A stretch of DNA of 23,207 bases from an uncultured Romboutsia sp. (GTDB lineage: Bacteria > Bacillota > Clostridia > Peptostreptococcales > Peptostreptococcaceae), in contig CALESE010000204.1 of NCBI GenBank assembly GCA_937907205.1, positions 1 through 23,207 of the forward strand, written 5' to 3'. This document shows positions 23,169-23,207 of this stretch, piece after piece. A program made the translations under genes and the position numbers. The notes beneath the pieces were generated by a model. The model ran no database searches. It was not told the origin of the DNA and saw only the letters and a list, made by a program, of their open reading frames with translations. The first letter of the stretch is position 1. Every line of letters starts with the position of its first letter.

Positions 23169-23206
23169 TTGTCAATACAAGTGCAACACTTTATATTTAT
23201 GTTGCA
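23169..23206 (+). promoter_or_regulatory. Promoter with inverted-repeat operator, reading out of the window
   Basis: TTGTCA (23169-23174) and TATATT (23192-23197) are 17 bp apart. A 7-bp inverted repeat, TGCAACA (23182-23188) and TGTTGCA (23200-23206) with an 11-bp centre, brackets the -10 box. This is the usual placement of a repressor operator. The controlled gene is beyond the right edge, and the regulator cannot be named. Confidence 0.5.
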
Positions 23207-23207
23207 T

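Overview
This window is the replication-origin neighbourhood of a low-GC Firmicute in the class Clostridia, most likely the Peptostreptococcaceae (Clostridioides difficile and relatives). The basis is the very AT-rich sequence, gene order, protein lengths typical of that group (DnaA 439 aa, DnaN 368, GyrB 633, GyrA 808), a sigB operon next to an rRNA operon, and an RstA-like HTH-TPR regulator beside soj/spo0J. GyrA has Ser82 where wild-type C. difficile is reported to have Thr, so a related species is more likely than C. difficile itself. The window is reversed relative to the usual dnaA-forward convention. Every gene points away from the origin: minus strand from 252 to 10848, plus strand from 11432 to 23128. 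No mobile element, CRISPR array or complete RNA gene is visible.

Left arm, minus strand, read right to left: dnaA; a dnaA-dnaN intergenic region holding the probable unwinding site; dnaN with a terminator; a yaaA-recF-gyrB-gyrA unit ending in a terminator that overlaps the gyrA stop codon; then a compact ytxH-like, ytxG-like, rsbV, rsbW, sigB operon. A consensus-like rRNA promoter starts 18 bp after sigB, and its leader runs off the left edge, so a 16S gene should lie just outside.

Centre: 10849-11431 carries clustered DnaA boxes (oriC1). With the 9288-9528 region (DnaA boxes, DnaA-trio repeats, AT-rich tract; oriC2) it forms a bipartite origin around dnaA, the arrangement known in B. subtilis and C. 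difficile.

Right arm, plus strand: rpmH (under a perfect consensus promoter and too short for ordinary ORF lists), rnpA, yidD, yidC, jag, terminator; mnmE, mnmG, rsmG; noc, terminator; soj, spo0J and a class V aminotransferase/cysteine-desulfurase-like gene, terminator; then rstA, terminator, and a promoter with an inverted repeat heading out of the window.

The genes cover initiation (DnaA, oriC), elongation and repair (DnaN, RecF), supercoiling (gyrase), origin segregation (Soj/Spo0J), nucleoid occlusion (Noc), tRNA and rRNA modification (MnmE/MnmG, RsmG), membrane protein insertion (YidC/YidD/Jag), and stress and sporulation/virulence control (SigB, RstA). I found no wholly novel multi-gene system. 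The best leads are regulatory DNA sites: a Noc-binding-site-like palindrome just upstream of noc, a degenerate parS between mnmE and mnmG, the DnaA-trio element, and palindromes in the rstA promoter. The notable protein features are a Noc without the membrane-targeting N-terminus of Bacillus Noc and a GyrA with Leu at a quinolone-contact position.
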